Source: Candidatus Minthenecus merdequi
GTDB taxonomy: Bacteria; Bacteroidota; Bacteroidia; Bacteroidales; Paludibacteraceae
Assembly (NCBI GenBank): GCA_018064385.1
Contig: JAGHVI010000162.1
Location: 1-17,038, forward strand
DNA: 17,038 nt
Reading direction: 5' to 3'
Below are positions 7,637-15,558 of this stretch, piece by piece. Every line of letters starts with the position of its first letter. Within the stretch, counting starts at the first letter, position 1. The notes under the pieces are model-generated. The model made no database searches. It had not been told where the DNA came from and saw nothing but the letters and a program-made list of their open reading frames with translations. The translations under genes were made by a program, and so were the position numbers.

Positions 7637-10325
7637 TAAAGAGGTAGAAGAATCGCGTGCCAAATATGGAGTCAATGTACTCACTCCACCCAAACGCGAG
7701 TCTGTTTTTATCAAATTTTTGGGTTGTTTTGCCGACCCTATTATCAGAATACTTCTTGTGGCATTGTTGCTGTCGGTATGTATTTCTGTTTATCAGTTTG
7801 TTTCAGACGATGGATCAGTGTCTTTGTTTTTCCAGCCACTTGGCATTTTTCTTGCTATCATACTTGCCACCCTTGTAGGGTTTATTCTTGAACAGAGAAA
7901 CGAAAAGACGTTTCGTTCGCTCAACGAGGTTAATGATGATACAATGGTCAAAGTTGTTCGCAACTCGAATGTGTCGCAGGTGAAACGTCGTGATATTGTA
8001 GTAGGTGACATTGTTCTTTTAGAGATAGGCGAAGAGATACCGGCTGACTGCGAATTATTAGATTCGTTTAATTTGATTGTCAATGAGTCTTCTCTGACCG
8101 GTGAGTTGCAGTGCGATAAATCGCACAAGGCTGATTTTGTCACTACCGAGTCAACATATCCTCATAATCATATATTAAAGGGTTGTACCATTGTAGAGGG
8201 ATATTGTACAGCCCGAGTTTATGCAGTAGGAGACCATACCGAGTCGGGGCATGTTTTCACTGCAGCACAGGTTTCGGAAGGTGCTCAGACCCCACTTGGA
8301 GCGAAACTGAACAATTTGGCGGAACTTATCACTAAGGTTTCCTATTCTTTGGCATTCTTAATTGTTATCGGTCGTGTGGTACATTGGTTTGTTATAGACC
8401 CGCCTCTCTTTTTCAATTGGCTCTCATTTGTCAAATATATGTTAGACACTGTGATGATTGCAGTGACATTGATTGTTGTGGCGGTTCCAGAGGGTTTGCC
8501 GATGGCTATTAACCTATCCCTGGCATTCTCGATGAGAAAATTGATGAAAGAGAATACACTTCCACGTACCATACATTCGTGCGAAACGATGGGTGCTGCA
8601 ACTGTAATCTGTACAGACAAGACCGGCACATTGACTTGTAACCGTATGGAGGTTGCCGAGTGGCGTACATTGCAAGATGCAGAACATCGTATTGTTGAGG
8701 CTATTGCATGTAATTCAACAGCTAATCTTGATTTTTCATTATCCAACGATGGTGTGTCGGGATGCCGTACAATTGGTAATCCTACAGAGGGGGCATTGCT
8801 GAGTTGGATGAATGATAAGTTGAAGGTTAATTATATAGACGTGCGTGCAAATGCAAGTTTGGTAGATAGAGTGCCGTTTTCGACCGAATTGAAATATATG
8901 GGAACAGAGGTCATTTCGTCGGTAGATGGAAGGACTGCACTTTATGTCAAGGGAGCGCCAGAGGTGATTTTGTCTATGTGTACGGTTTCAGAGTCTGAAT
9001 TGTGTGATATAAAAATGACTTTGGCAGATATGCAGTCTCGGGCCAGACGTACAGTTGCAGTGGCATATACAGTCGTTGGAGACGATGAGGAGGTGATAAA
9101 GGATGGAAAAATAGTGGCATGTGGGATGACATTTTTGGGTATATTCGGTATATCAGATCCTGTCAGAGAGGAGGTTCCAGGTGCTATCAGGCGATGTCAA
9201 GAGGCGGGAATTGATGTAAAGATTGTTACAGGAGATGTAGTTGGTACTGCTTGGGAGGTTGGGCGGCAGTGTGGAGTGGTTACGGACGGAGATTGTAAAG
9301 AAGGGGAAGTGATGACAGGAGTAGAGTTTGAAGCTTTGTCGGATCAGGAGTTGCGTGAACGTGTCGGTGCATTGAAAATCTTGTCAAGAGCACGGCCTAA
9401 AGATAAACAACGGTTAGTTGATTTATTGCGTTCGATGGACGAGGTGGTGGCTGTTACTGGCGATGGAACAAATGATGCGCCAGCGTTGAATGCCGCTGAT
9501 GTTGGATTGTCGATGGGCGATGGCACTGCTGTGGCAAAAGAGGCGTCTGATATGACTATTTTGGATAATTCCTTTGGCAGTATATGCAATGCTGTGGTTT
9601 GGGGACGTTCGCTTTATAAGAATATACAGCGTTTTGTTATGTTTCAAATGACGATAAATGTGGTTGCGTGTATAGTGGTACTGGTAGGTTCGTTTGTAGG
9701 AGCGAAGTCACCATTGACGGTAGCTCAGATGCTATGGGTTAATCTGATAATGGACAGTTTTGCAGCATTGGCATTGGCTTCGCTTCCGGCTTCGCCAGAG
9801 GTTATGTATGAATGTCCGCGACGTTCTGCGGATTCTATTATTACGAATGGTATGGCAGTGCGAATCTTTGGTATAGGTGCGTTGTTTGTTGGTTGTATGA
9901 TGATTTTGCTGTTTTTGTTTAAGTATTACGATTTTTCATCCCTTTCTTCTTTTATAGTCGGTGAACTTCGTCCAAGTCATGTTGCAGAGATGACGACATA
10001 CGAATTGTCTCTGTTCTTTACCTTTTTTGTTATGTTGCAGTTTTGGAATATGTTTAATGCCAAGGCCTTTATGACTGGGAGTTCAGCATTCAGCAATATG
10101 AGCAAGTGTCGTGGTTTTCTATGGATTGCCTTTGTGATTTTGGTTGGACAGTATGTTATAGTGACTTTTGGGGGTGCGATGTTTACGGTAGTGCCTATCT
10201 TATTGTCAGACTGGCTGATAATAATAGCCTTGACTTCGTTTGTGTTGATAATTCCAGAAATTGTCAGACTAATAAAGGTGAGTTCTAAAAATTCACCATT
10301 AAGAAAGAAATATAAAGACAAGTAA
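7620..10325 (+). CDS. Calcium-transporting P-type ATPase, PMCA-like (P2B)
   Basis: A 901-residue inner-membrane pump with every core P-type motif: PEGLP at 290-294 (transmembrane helix M4), the phosphorylation site DKTGTLT with Asp333, KGAPE at 444-448 (nucleotide binding), and TGDGTNDAP at 613-621. M6 carries Asn708 and Asp712 in NLIMDSFAALALA, the arrangement of Ca2+ pumps of the P2B (PMCA) type with one M4/M6 site. M1-M2 lie near residues 35-90, M3-M4 near 235-310 and M5-M10 after about 665. The long calmodulin-binding tail of eukaryotic PMCAs is absent, as is usual in bacteria. Predicted role: ATP-driven Ca2+ export. The start ATG lies 17 bp inside the thioesterase gene, so expression is probably coupled. 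The last codons contain an imperfect palindrome (10277-10297). Confidence 0.95.
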   Translation: MTGLTNKEVEESRAKYGVNVLTPPKRESVFIKFLGCFADPIIRILLVALLLSVCISVYQFVSDDGSVSLFFQPLGIFLAIILATLVGFILEQRNEKTFRSLNEVNDDTMVKVVRNSNVSQVKRRDIVVGDIVLLEIGEEIPADCELLDSFNLIVNESSLTGELQCDKSHKADFVTTESTYPHNHILKGCTIVEGYCTARVYAVGDHTESGHVFTAAQVSEGAQTPLGAKLNNLAELITKVSYSLAFLIVIGRVVHWFVIDPPLFFNWLSFVKYMLDTVMIAVTLIVVAVPEGLPMAINLSLAFSMRKLMKENTLPRTIHSCETMGAATVICTDKTGTLTCNRMEVAEWRTLQDAEHRIVEAIACNSTANLDFSLSNDGVSGCRTIGNPTEGALLSWMNDKLKVNYIDVRANASLVDRVPFSTELKYMGTEVISSVDGRTALYVKGAPEVILSMCTVSESELCDIKMTLADMQSRARRTVAVAYTVVGDDEEVIKDGKIVACGMTFLGIFGISDPVREEVPGAIRRCQEAGIDVKIVTGDVVGTAWEVGRQCGVVTDGDCKEGEVMTGVEFEALSDQELRERVGALKILSRARPKDKQRLVDLLRSMDEVVAVTGDGTNDAPALNAADVGLSMGDGTAVAKEASDMTILDNSFGSICNAVVWGRSLYKNIQRFVMFQMTINVVACIVVLVGSFVGAKSPLTVAQMLWVNLIMDSFAALALASLPASPEVMYECPRRSADSIITNGMAVRIFGIGALFVGCMMILLFLFKYYDFSSLSSFIVGELRPSHVAEMTTYELSLFFTFFVMLQFWNMFNAKAFMTGSSAFSNMSKCRGFLWIAFVILVGQYVIVTFGGAMFTVVPILLSDWLIIIALTSFVLIIPEIVRLIKVSSKNSPLRKKYKDK
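10277..10297 (+). repeat. Dispersed imperfect palindrome, copy 1 (inside ATPase 3' end)
   Basis: A 21-bp element that starts GGTGAGTT and ends AATTCACC. It can form an 8-bp stem with one G-T(U) pair around a short A-rich loop. It lies within the last 16 codons of the ATPase gene. Related sequences are at 10350, 13263 and 16200. Confidence 0.6.
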
Positions 10326-10349
10326 CAAACAAACTTCAAAAACCCTCAA

Positions 10350-10370
10350 AATGAATTTATAGAACTCACC
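10350..10370 (-). repeat. Dispersed imperfect palindrome, copy 2
   Basis: On the minus strand this reads GGTGAGTTCTATAAATTC followed by ATT. It shares the exact 16-mer GAGTTCTATAAATTCA with copy 3, and has the same stem pattern as copy 1. It sits between the ATPase stop and the shared terminator. Confidence 0.6.
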
Positions 10371-10388
10371 TAATAGAACATGCCATAC

Positions 10389-10427
10389 AAAAAAGATTGT
10401 CTCTTATATTGAGAGACAATCTTTTTT
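10389..10427. terminator. Bidirectional intrinsic terminator between convergent operons
   Basis: A perfect 16-bp stem: AAAAAAGATTGTCTCT (10389-10404) pairs with its complement at 10412-10427 around a 7-nt loop. A T run follows on the plus strand, and an equivalent T run is read on the minus strand. It should stop both the thioesterase/ATPase transcript coming from the left and the secG transcript coming from the right. Confidence 0.92.
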
Positions 10428-10447
10428 TTGTTGATTTTTGTAATTAG

Positions 10448-10771
10448 TTATTCACCTGGCACTTGAATAGGAGCATCCTCAGGAACTGCGCCATTGCCTT
10501 GTGCTGGGATTTCAACTTTGTCAGAGACCTCAGAAGCGGTTTTAACTGTTGATTTGCTCAGACCTGAAGATGTAATGCACAATACTACGATGATTGCAAC
10601 AAGACTCCAAGTGATTTTTTCGAGTGCGTCAGTGGTTTTGCGCACACCGAGCATTTGGTTTCCACTTGAAAAGTTAGATGCCAGTCCACCTCCTTTGGAG
10701 TTTTGGATGAGTACAAACAACACCAAAACTATGGAGAGAATAACTATTACAACTGATACTACTTGTCCCAT
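10448..10771 (-). CDS. secG: Preprotein translocase subunit SecG
   Basis: A 107-residue small membrane protein of the SecYEG channel, which moves proteins across the inner membrane. Two hydrophobic helices (about residues 4-22 and 50-72) flank the typical cytoplasmic loop with SKGGGLAS and a Gly/Ser/Asn-rich stretch. The tail after residue 75 is polar and acidic and looks disordered, which is common in this phylum. It is the last gene of the minus-strand operon, only 2 bp after the stop of the preceding gene, and is followed by the terminator at 10389-10427. No clear Shine-Dalgarno is seen; the leader is A/T-rich. Confidence 0.93.
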   Translation of the reverse strand: MGQVVSVVIVILSIVLVLFVLIQNSKGGGLASNFSSGNQMLGVRKTTDALEKITWSLVAIIVVLCITSSGLSKSTVKTASEVSDKVEIPAQGNGAVPEDAPIQVPGE

Positions 10772-10773
10772 TT

Positions 10774-11478
10774 TTATTTATTGTTTATTATTGTTTCAAG
10801 ATACTTTATTTGGACTGCAAAGTAAGCATTTTTTTTTGAATTGGCGAAATTTTCACGCTTCAAAATTTCGAGTGCTTCAGAATATTTTTTTTGCATAATG
10901 AGCGAGGTTATTTTAGCTCGGATAAATTGCAGCGAATCAGGATTTTGAGAGTCTTCTGCGGTGTCTTGTGAAGTTGTTTGTTGTGTGATGTTTGGCTTGT
11001 TATTCGCTGTTTTTACCTTCTTGGAAGCTGATTTTACTTCGTTTGCAGTAGCTGAGGAGTCTTCTGGGATGTCATTTTTTTGAGGGTTCGGTGTGCAAAA
11101 TGGATGTTCTTGCTGCTGTGTTGCCGAAATTCTAACAGCTCTAAGTTTTCTTGCCAATTCTGACAGCGACAGGCCTTCCTGCCCTTTATCTGCGAAATAG
11201 TCAGAAGAGACTGTATTGTAAGAAAAGAGTGATTTGCTTGAAGGTCTTCGAACCATGAAATTGTAGAAACCTTGTCTGTTACCCAAACGAATGCCTAATC
11301 TTTGCAGTTCGCTATCGAAAGAGATATCGTTGGCACGGTATAGAGTCCTAAGATAGTGCCATACGAAAATTTCGCAGTATGGATATTGTTCAACAAGTCT
11401 CAGCCAATCGTAACAGTCAATTGGATTTTCTTCAATACCGCTAAGAGCGTTGTTTATGTCGTTCTTTGTTACAGCCAT
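10774..11478 (-). CDS. Hypothetical protein between lptE and secG
   Basis: A 234-residue protein that I cannot assign to a function. The ATG at 11478 overlaps the stop of lptE as TAATG and is preferred to an in-frame TTG six bases upstream. The N-terminal part (about 1-75) is aromatic-rich (CYDWLRLVEQYPYCEIFVWHY) and looks helical. The middle (about 115-180) is low-complexity, rich in Ser, Thr, Asn, Gln and Lys, and is probably disordered. The C-terminal 50 residues hold a helix pair (IMQKKYSEALEILKRENF, then YFAVQIKYLETI) that resembles one TPR-like hairpin. No signal peptide or membrane helix is apparent, so it is probably cytoplasmic. Its place between two envelope-biogenesis genes suggests, but does not prove, a linked role. 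Confidence 0.85.
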   Translation of the reverse strand: MAVTKNDINNALSGIEENPIDCYDWLRLVEQYPYCEIFVWHYLRTLYRANDISFDSELQRLGIRLGNRQGFYNFMVRRPSSKSLFSYNTVSSDYFADKGQEGLSLSELARKLRAVRISATQQQEHPFCTPNPQKNDIPEDSSATANEVKSASKKVKTANNKPNITQQTTSQDTAEDSQNPDSLQFIRAKITSLIMQKKYSEALEILKRENFANSKKNAYFAVQIKYLETIINNK

Positions 11479-11996
11479 TACCAATTTGCTACGGTGGCGT
11501 TGAAAATCTGGTCAACAATCTCTTCGACCAACTCTTCTATTAGAGCATCTTGAACATCGTTTAGGCTTGAGGAGGACGAAAAAGTCCGGAAAGCCGAGAA
11601 TGTTTGGTCATTTTCTTCGCCAGTCACGTTATTGACAAAATGTATTTTTACGGTAACAATCAGTTTGTTTTCGGAGGCGAGGTTATCCGAGCCAATGGCG
11701 GTTGCTGCAAGAGAGTAGCCAGTGATAGCGCCTGTCAACTCTAAATCGCCACCAGACCGCACTATGTTCAGTCGAGTCTGCTGGGCGAAAATGTTGGCAA
11801 TTGATTCGTTAAGTTTTATGCCAAGTGGCGGATAAACCAAAGCAGCCTGATTTGGAAATTCCTCGATGGTAATAGACTTTGTCTTGCTGTAATCAATACT
11901 TGCGCCATTGAATTTGTAAGAAATGGTGCATGAGCCAGCAAGAAAAGCTATAAAGAGGCAAATCAATGTCAGTAGAATGCAGATGTGCTTATTCAT
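11478..11996 (-). CDS. lptE: LPS-assembly lipoprotein LptE (LptE family)
   Basis: A 172-residue lipoprotein. Residues 1-22 are a signal peptide with a long hydrophobic core, ending in AGSC with Cys23 as the lipidation site; the -3 residue Ala is a mild departure from the usual Leu. The mature part begins YKFNGASIDYSKTKSITIEEFPN, the pattern of the Bacteroidota LptE family, and continues with alternating beta strands including LELTGAITGYSL. In the cell LptE plugs the LptD barrel and helps place LPS in the outer leaflet. The ATG shares ATGA with the stop of the sigma-54 activator gene, and the TAA overlaps the next gene, so it is in the core of the operon. The assignment rests on motif pattern and gene order; sequence conservation in this family is low. 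Confidence 0.85.
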   Translation of the reverse strand: MNKHICILLTLICLFIAFLAGSCTISYKFNGASIDYSKTKSITIEEFPNQAALVYPPLGIKLNESIANIFAQQTRLNIVRSGGDLELTGAITGYSLAATAIGSDNLASENKLIVTVKIHFVNNVTGEENDQTFSAFRTFSSSSSLNDVQDALIEELVEEIVDQIFNATVANW

Positions 11997-13186
11997 AAAT
12001 CTATGTTGTATTGGCTGATTTTGCGGTAGATAGTGCGCGATGATATACCTAACTCCTCGGCAGCCTTACGACGGTTATTGTTGTGTTTGCGCAGAGCCTT
12101 AATGATAGAATCGCGCTCTATGTCTGGTAGAGAGAAACGTTCGTCAACATATTCTTCGATGTCAGTAATATCGTTTCGTTGTCCACTTATAGGAGTTGAC
12201 GATGGTTTGGTAATTTCGACGTTGTCGTGAGTAGTAACGGTAATAGGCTGATCGCCTGAGAGTTCTTGAATTTTTTCCTGCAGAGATTGAATTTGTTTGC
12301 TCATATCCCAGAACATTTTGACAAGAAGTTCACGTTCATTGTCATTGTTTCCGTTGTGATTTGACGAAACGCTGATGGCAGGCAAAGATACGTTGCCTTC
12401 GTCAGGCAGATATTGTCGCAGGGTTTCGCCATCTATTTCGCGTTCAGGCAGAATGACGGATATTTTTTCGACAAAATTCTTTAACTCACGGATGTTGCCG
12501 CGCCAATAGCATTGAGTGAGCAGTTCGACAGCATCAGGGAGGAGTGTTATTTTTGGAATTCGCCATTTTTCGGAAAACTCTTCAGCAAATCGGCGAAAGA
12601 GACGAGGAATGTCTTGTTTTCGTTCGCGGAGAGGAGGAATGCGGATAGGAACAACAGCTAAGCGGTAGTAGAGGTCTTCGCGGAAACGTTTAGCCCGAAT
12701 AGCTTCGTTCAGGTTAACATTTGTGGCGGCAACAATGCGTACGTCGGTTCGCTGTACTGAGCTGGAACCAACGCGAAGGAACTCGCCTGTTTCGAGTATT
12801 CGCAAGAGGCGAGCCTGTGTTGATAGGGGCATTTCGCCTATTTCGTCAAGGAAGATGGTTCCGCCGTCAGCTTCTTCGAAGAGACCTTTGCGGTCTGATA
12901 AAGCGTTGGTGAAAGAGCCTTTGACGTGACCGAACAGTTCAGAATCGATGGTGCCTTCGGGAATTGCGCCGCAGTTGACAGCAAGGAGTTTTTTGTTTTT
13001 ACGAGGACTATTGTCGTGGATGATGTGCGAAAAAATTTCCTTTCCCACACCACTTTCGCCTAAAATGAGCACAGAAATGTCTATTGGTGCTACTTGCAAG
13101 GCAACGTTTATGGCATGGTTCAACTGGTCGTTTCCGCCTATGATTCCGTATTTTTGTTTTGTCTGTTGTATTTCTTCAGTCGTCAT
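11993..13186 (-). CDS. Sigma-54-dependent transcriptional activator (AAA+ / Fis HTH, no sensor domain)
   Basis: A 397-residue enhancer-binding protein. The AAA+ domain starts almost at the N-terminus: Walker A GESGVGKE at 43-50, the sigma-54 contact loop GSFTNA at 90-95 (canonical GAFTGA), Walker B GGTIFLDE at 108-115, and sensor segments after DVRIVAATN. A variable linker (about 285-350) leads to a Fis-type helix-turn-helix in the last 45 residues (NNRRKAAEELGISSRTIYRKI). There is no receiver, GAF or PAS domain, so activity may be set by expression or a partner protein. The start is the ATG at 13186: homology begins there, and a promoter -7 box lies just upstream inside an in-frame TTG extension. 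It is the first gene of the operon with lptE and secG. The hsp20 promoter in this window is a possible but unproven target. Confidence 0.93.
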   Translation of the reverse strand: MTTEEIQQTKQKYGIIGGNDQLNHAINVALQVAPIDISVLILGESGVGKEIFSHIIHDNSPRKNKKLLAVNCGAIPEGTIDSELFGHVKGSFTNALSDRKGLFEEADGGTIFLDEIGEMPLSTQARLLRILETGEFLRVGSSSVQRTDVRIVAATNVNLNEAIRAKRFREDLYYRLAVVPIRIPPLRERKQDIPRLFRRFAEEFSEKWRIPKITLLPDAVELLTQCYWRGNIRELKNFVEKISVILPEREIDGETLRQYLPDEGNVSLPAISVSSNHNGNNDNERELLVKMFWDMSKQIQSLQEKIQELSGDQPITVTTHDNVEITKPSSTPISGQRNDITDIEEYVDERFSLPDIERDSIIKALRKHNNNRRKAAEELGISSRTIYRKISQYNIDL

Positions 13187-13209
13187 AGATTGTTTGTTGT
13201 AATAATTTG

Positions 13210-13242
13210 CAAAGTTACGAATTTTTTCTGACAAAGCGTCAA
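13210..13242 (-). promoter_or_regulatory. Bacteroidota-type promoter of the sigma-54 activator/lptE/secG operon
   Basis: On the minus strand a perfect TAnnTTTG box (TAACTTTG, 13217-13210) lies 22 bp after a TTG (-33-like, within TTGAC at 13242-13238). The predicted transcript would start near 13204, giving a leader of under 20 nt before the ATG at 13186. This supports the short start for the activator. Confidence 0.65.
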
Positions 13243-13262
13243 GTTTTTTCTGTTTTTTATAT

Positions 13263-13283
13263 GGGGAGTTCTATAAATTCACT
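13263..13283 (+). repeat. Dispersed imperfect palindrome, copy 3 (after pdxB)
   Basis: Contains the exact 16-mer GAGTTCTATAAATTCA shared with copy 2 in the opposite orientation. It lies 6 bp beyond the pdxB stop codon. The outer pair G-A breaks the stem once, so the palindrome is weaker here. Confidence 0.6.
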
Positions 13284-13289
13284 CAGGTT

Positions 13290-14246
13290 TCATTCTCGTC
13301 TGATAGGATAGTGACTGCGGAACCACTCGAATTTTTCGGGATTATTTTTCAGTGAAATGGAGTCAGCAGAGATGTCGTAGGTTGAGTTGCTGACAGCGGG
13401 CAGTGGGGCGGGCAGTGGGGCATTTGTTCCGAAGAAACTGTTGATAGCCTGGATTGCCATTTTTGTGCCATTCCACTTGCCGTCGGCTGAGTAGCCAGCG
13501 ATATGAGGGGTTCCGATTAGAGACATTGTTAATAAAATGCGGTCTATTTTGGGTTCATTTTCCCAACAGTCAATGGCACATCTTCCCTTTGGGTGTCTTT
13601 TTAGCCATTCTTTAAGTTCGCGTTCGACGATTATGCCTCCTCTTGCTGCATTGATGATGTATGCGTCGGGCATAACACTATCAAAGAACTTATGTGATGC
13701 CATTCCGAGGGTGGGGTAGTCGCAGTCAGTGGTCAGTGGGGTATGGAAGGTTATTATTCGGCATTGTTTAGCTATATCGTACAGCGAAGTGGTGATAGCT
13801 TTAGGTGGGTCACTGACCATAGTTTGGAATCCCATCTGTTCGGCAACCTGTTTGACACAACTGCCGACATTTCCCAAGCCGATTATGCCTACTTTGCATG
13901 GTTCTATAGGATTGTCGTTAAGCCAGAATTTCAGTGCTGCGCCAAACCATTGTGCCACAGAAGAAGCATTGCACCCAGGGGCGTTTTGTACGGTAATTCC
14001 GTGGTTTTTGCAATAAGTGAGGTCTATGTGATCCATGCCGATAGTTGCTGTGACTATCAATTTTACGGAGGTACCTTGTAATAGTTGACTTGTGCATTTG
14101 GTTCGGGTACGAATGATTATAGCATCAGCATTTACCAGTCGATTGTGGGTAAACTCGTGGTATTCTGCATATTCCACATCTGCTATGTTGTCGAGCAGCC
14201 CATGGATGAAAGGTATTTTGTCGTCTATTATTATTTTTGTTTTCAT
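13290..14246 (-). CDS. pdxB: Erythronate-4-phosphate dehydrogenase
   Basis: A 318-residue cytoplasmic enzyme that oxidises 4-phosphoerythronate with NAD in the DXP-dependent route to pyridoxal phosphate. The NAD-binding loop is GLGNVG at 123-128. The D-2-hydroxyacid dehydrogenase catalytic set fits Arg202 (NAARGG), Glu231 (WENEP) and His248 (GTPHIAGYSADGK). The segment TATIGMDHID and the tail FEWFRSHYPIRRE are characteristic of the Bacteroidota PdxB form. The C-terminal region between the core and this tail is shorter than usual and includes a PLPAPLPA stretch encoded by a 12-bp tandem repeat. The ATG at 14246 lies 10 bp after the MATE gene stop, and homology starts at that Met; an upstream in-frame TTG would overlap the MATE gene. 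It is co-transcribed with the MATE gene by position. Confidence 0.93.
   Translation of the reverse strand: MKTKIIIDDKIPFIHGLLDNIADVEYAEYHEFTHNRLVNADAIIIRTRTKCTSQLLQGTSVKLIVTATIGMDHIDLTYCKNHGITVQNAPGCNASSVAQWFGAALKFWLNDNPIEPCKVGIIGLGNVGSCVKQVAEQMGFQTMVSDPPKAITTSLYDIAKQCRIITFHTPLTTDCDYPTLGMASHKFFDSVMPDAYIINAARGGIIVERELKEWLKRHPKGRCAIDCWENEPKIDRILLTMSLIGTPHIAGYSADGKWNGTKMAIQAINSFFGTNAPLPAPLPAVSNSTYDISADSISLKNNPEKFEWFRSHYPIRRE
13398..13421. repeat. 12-bp perfect tandem duplication inside pdxB
   Basis: GGGCAGTGGGGC occurs twice in a row. On the coding strand it gives PLPAPLPA in the linker before the PdxB C-terminal tail. It is in frame, lies in a non-catalytic region and is locally GC-rich against an AT-rich background. 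Confidence 0.85.
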
Positions 14247-14256
14247 AGTGTTATAG

Positions 14257-15552
14257 TCAAAACCAACGTTTGAGCATAGCAGGGTATTTGATGGAACAAT
14301 ATGCAACTCTGCCTACTAAGTGTGCAAAATACGCAATATATAGAGAATGTATTCCTATCCAAGGATTGAATACATAATAAGAAATAATAAAAGATAACAC
14401 TGCCACAATCATACAGTTTCGGATTTCGCGTCCTGCTGTTGCACCAGCGTATATTCCGTCCCACATAAATGCAGCCGCTGATACTAATGGCATCAGCACA
14501 ATATAAGTCATCAATTTGTCAGCTGCCAAGGTAACAGAACAATCGTCGGATAATATTGCTATACACTCAGTTCCCCAAAAAAAGAATATTACAGAGGTTA
14601 GGACAGCCAGAACTAAGCACCACCCAAAAAGTAATTTTATTGCACGGCGGAGGCTCATTTTTTGCTTTGCTCCTATGAAACGTCCAGTAAGAGCTTCGCC
14701 TGCGTATGCAAAACCATCAATCATATAGGAAAAAGTCATAAATAGTTTCATCACTATTGCGCCGAGTGCGAGTTCGGTAGTACCATATTTTGCACTTAGT
14801 TTTGTGAAGCCGACATAGATAATCATAAAGCAAATGGAGCGGACGAAAATGTTGGTATTCAGAGTGAAAAGTTTTTTCAATTTGTGCCATTGTATGCAGT
14901 TTCGGATGATTGTATTCTTGAACAATCTGTGGTGTTTCGATGCGAAGAGTGTAAGAGTGACCACTAATCCTGCGTATTGCGCAATAATAGTGCCTGCTGC
15001 CACACCTTGGACTCCCATTCCTCGAGTGACTGCAAACCAGTATGAACAAATTATGTTTATGAAGTTGACAGTGAGGTCGCTTATCATAGGAACTACTGTG
15101 TTTTGCATACCGATGAACCACCCTTTGAGCATCATCAGCATCAGTGTTGCGGGTGCAGCCCAAATGCGAATGAAGAAATATTGTCGAGCGAACTCTTCTG
15201 TTGCTGTATCGCAGTCCATAAAATGCAAAACGAGTTCAGAAAAAGGCCACTGGATAGCCCATATCAGCAATGTCCCAGCCAATGCTATTAACGTGCTTTG
15301 TACAAATATTTCGGAGCATTTTGTCCAATCATCAGCACCGTATGCTTGTGCAGTCATACCGCCAGTGCCCACTCTAAGAAAACCGAATCCCCAATAGAGC
15401 AAGTCGAATATCGTAGTTGCCACAGCGATGCCTGCTATTGCTGAGGCATTAGCGATGTTTCCTGCGATTGCAACGTCCACTAACCCTACCAATGGTATGG
15501 TTATGTTTGCCAACATTGCTGGCACTGCTATTTTCAGTATCACCTTATTCAT
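14257..15552 (-). CDS. MATE family efflux transporter (DinF-like)
   Basis: A 431-residue inner-membrane protein with about twelve hydrophobic helices. The N-terminus MNKVILKIAVPAMLANITIP and the following LVGLVDVAIAGN match the first two helices of MATE exporters. The second half repeats the pattern, with FSYMIDGFAYAGEALTGRFIGA at the start of helix 8. MATE proteins exchange cationic drugs or metabolites for Na+ or H+; the substrate here cannot be told. The ATG at 15552 is chosen because the family starts exactly there; the in-frame TTG extension to 15615 would contain the promoter box. The gene is followed 10 bp later by pdxB, so the two are likely one transcript. A link between vitamin B6 synthesis and this exporter is not evident from the sequence. 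Confidence 0.93.
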   Translation of the reverse strand: MNKVILKIAVPAMLANITIPLVGLVDVAIAGNIANASAIAGIAVATTIFDLLYWGFGFLRVGTGGMTAQAYGADDWTKCSEIFVQSTLIALAGTLLIWAIQWPFSELVLHFMDCDTATEEFARQYFFIRIWAAPATLMLMMLKGWFIGMQNTVVPMISDLTVNFINIICSYWFAVTRGMGVQGVAAGTIIAQYAGLVVTLTLFASKHHRLFKNTIIRNCIQWHKLKKLFTLNTNIFVRSICFMIIYVGFTKLSAKYGTTELALGAIVMKLFMTFSYMIDGFAYAGEALTGRFIGAKQKMSLRRAIKLLFGWCLVLAVLTSVIFFFWGTECIAILSDDCSVTLAADKLMTYIVLMPLVSAAAFMWDGIYAGATAGREIRNCMIVAVLSFIISYYVFNPWIGIHSLYIAYFAHLVGRVAYCSIKYPAMLKRWF

Positions 15553-15558
15553 AAAGTG

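Noticed and set aside
13187..13234. TTG-initiated 16-residue extension of the sigma-54 activator
   Set aside because: It contains the TAACTTTG promoter box and does not resemble family N-termini; the ATG at 13186 fits better. The same logic applies to the TTG extensions of the MATE gene (to 15615), pdxB (to 14306) and the gene at 11478 (to 11484).
13235..13290. Intrinsic terminator after pdxB
   Set aside because: The weak palindrome there is followed on the pdxB sense strand by an A-rich, not T-rich, run.
14834..15397. 187-codon plus-strand ORF opposite the MATE gene
   Set aside because: It is a shadow of the hydrophobic codons of the MATE gene; the minus-strand protein is a clear family match, and this frame gives a Cys/Pro-rich product without motifs.
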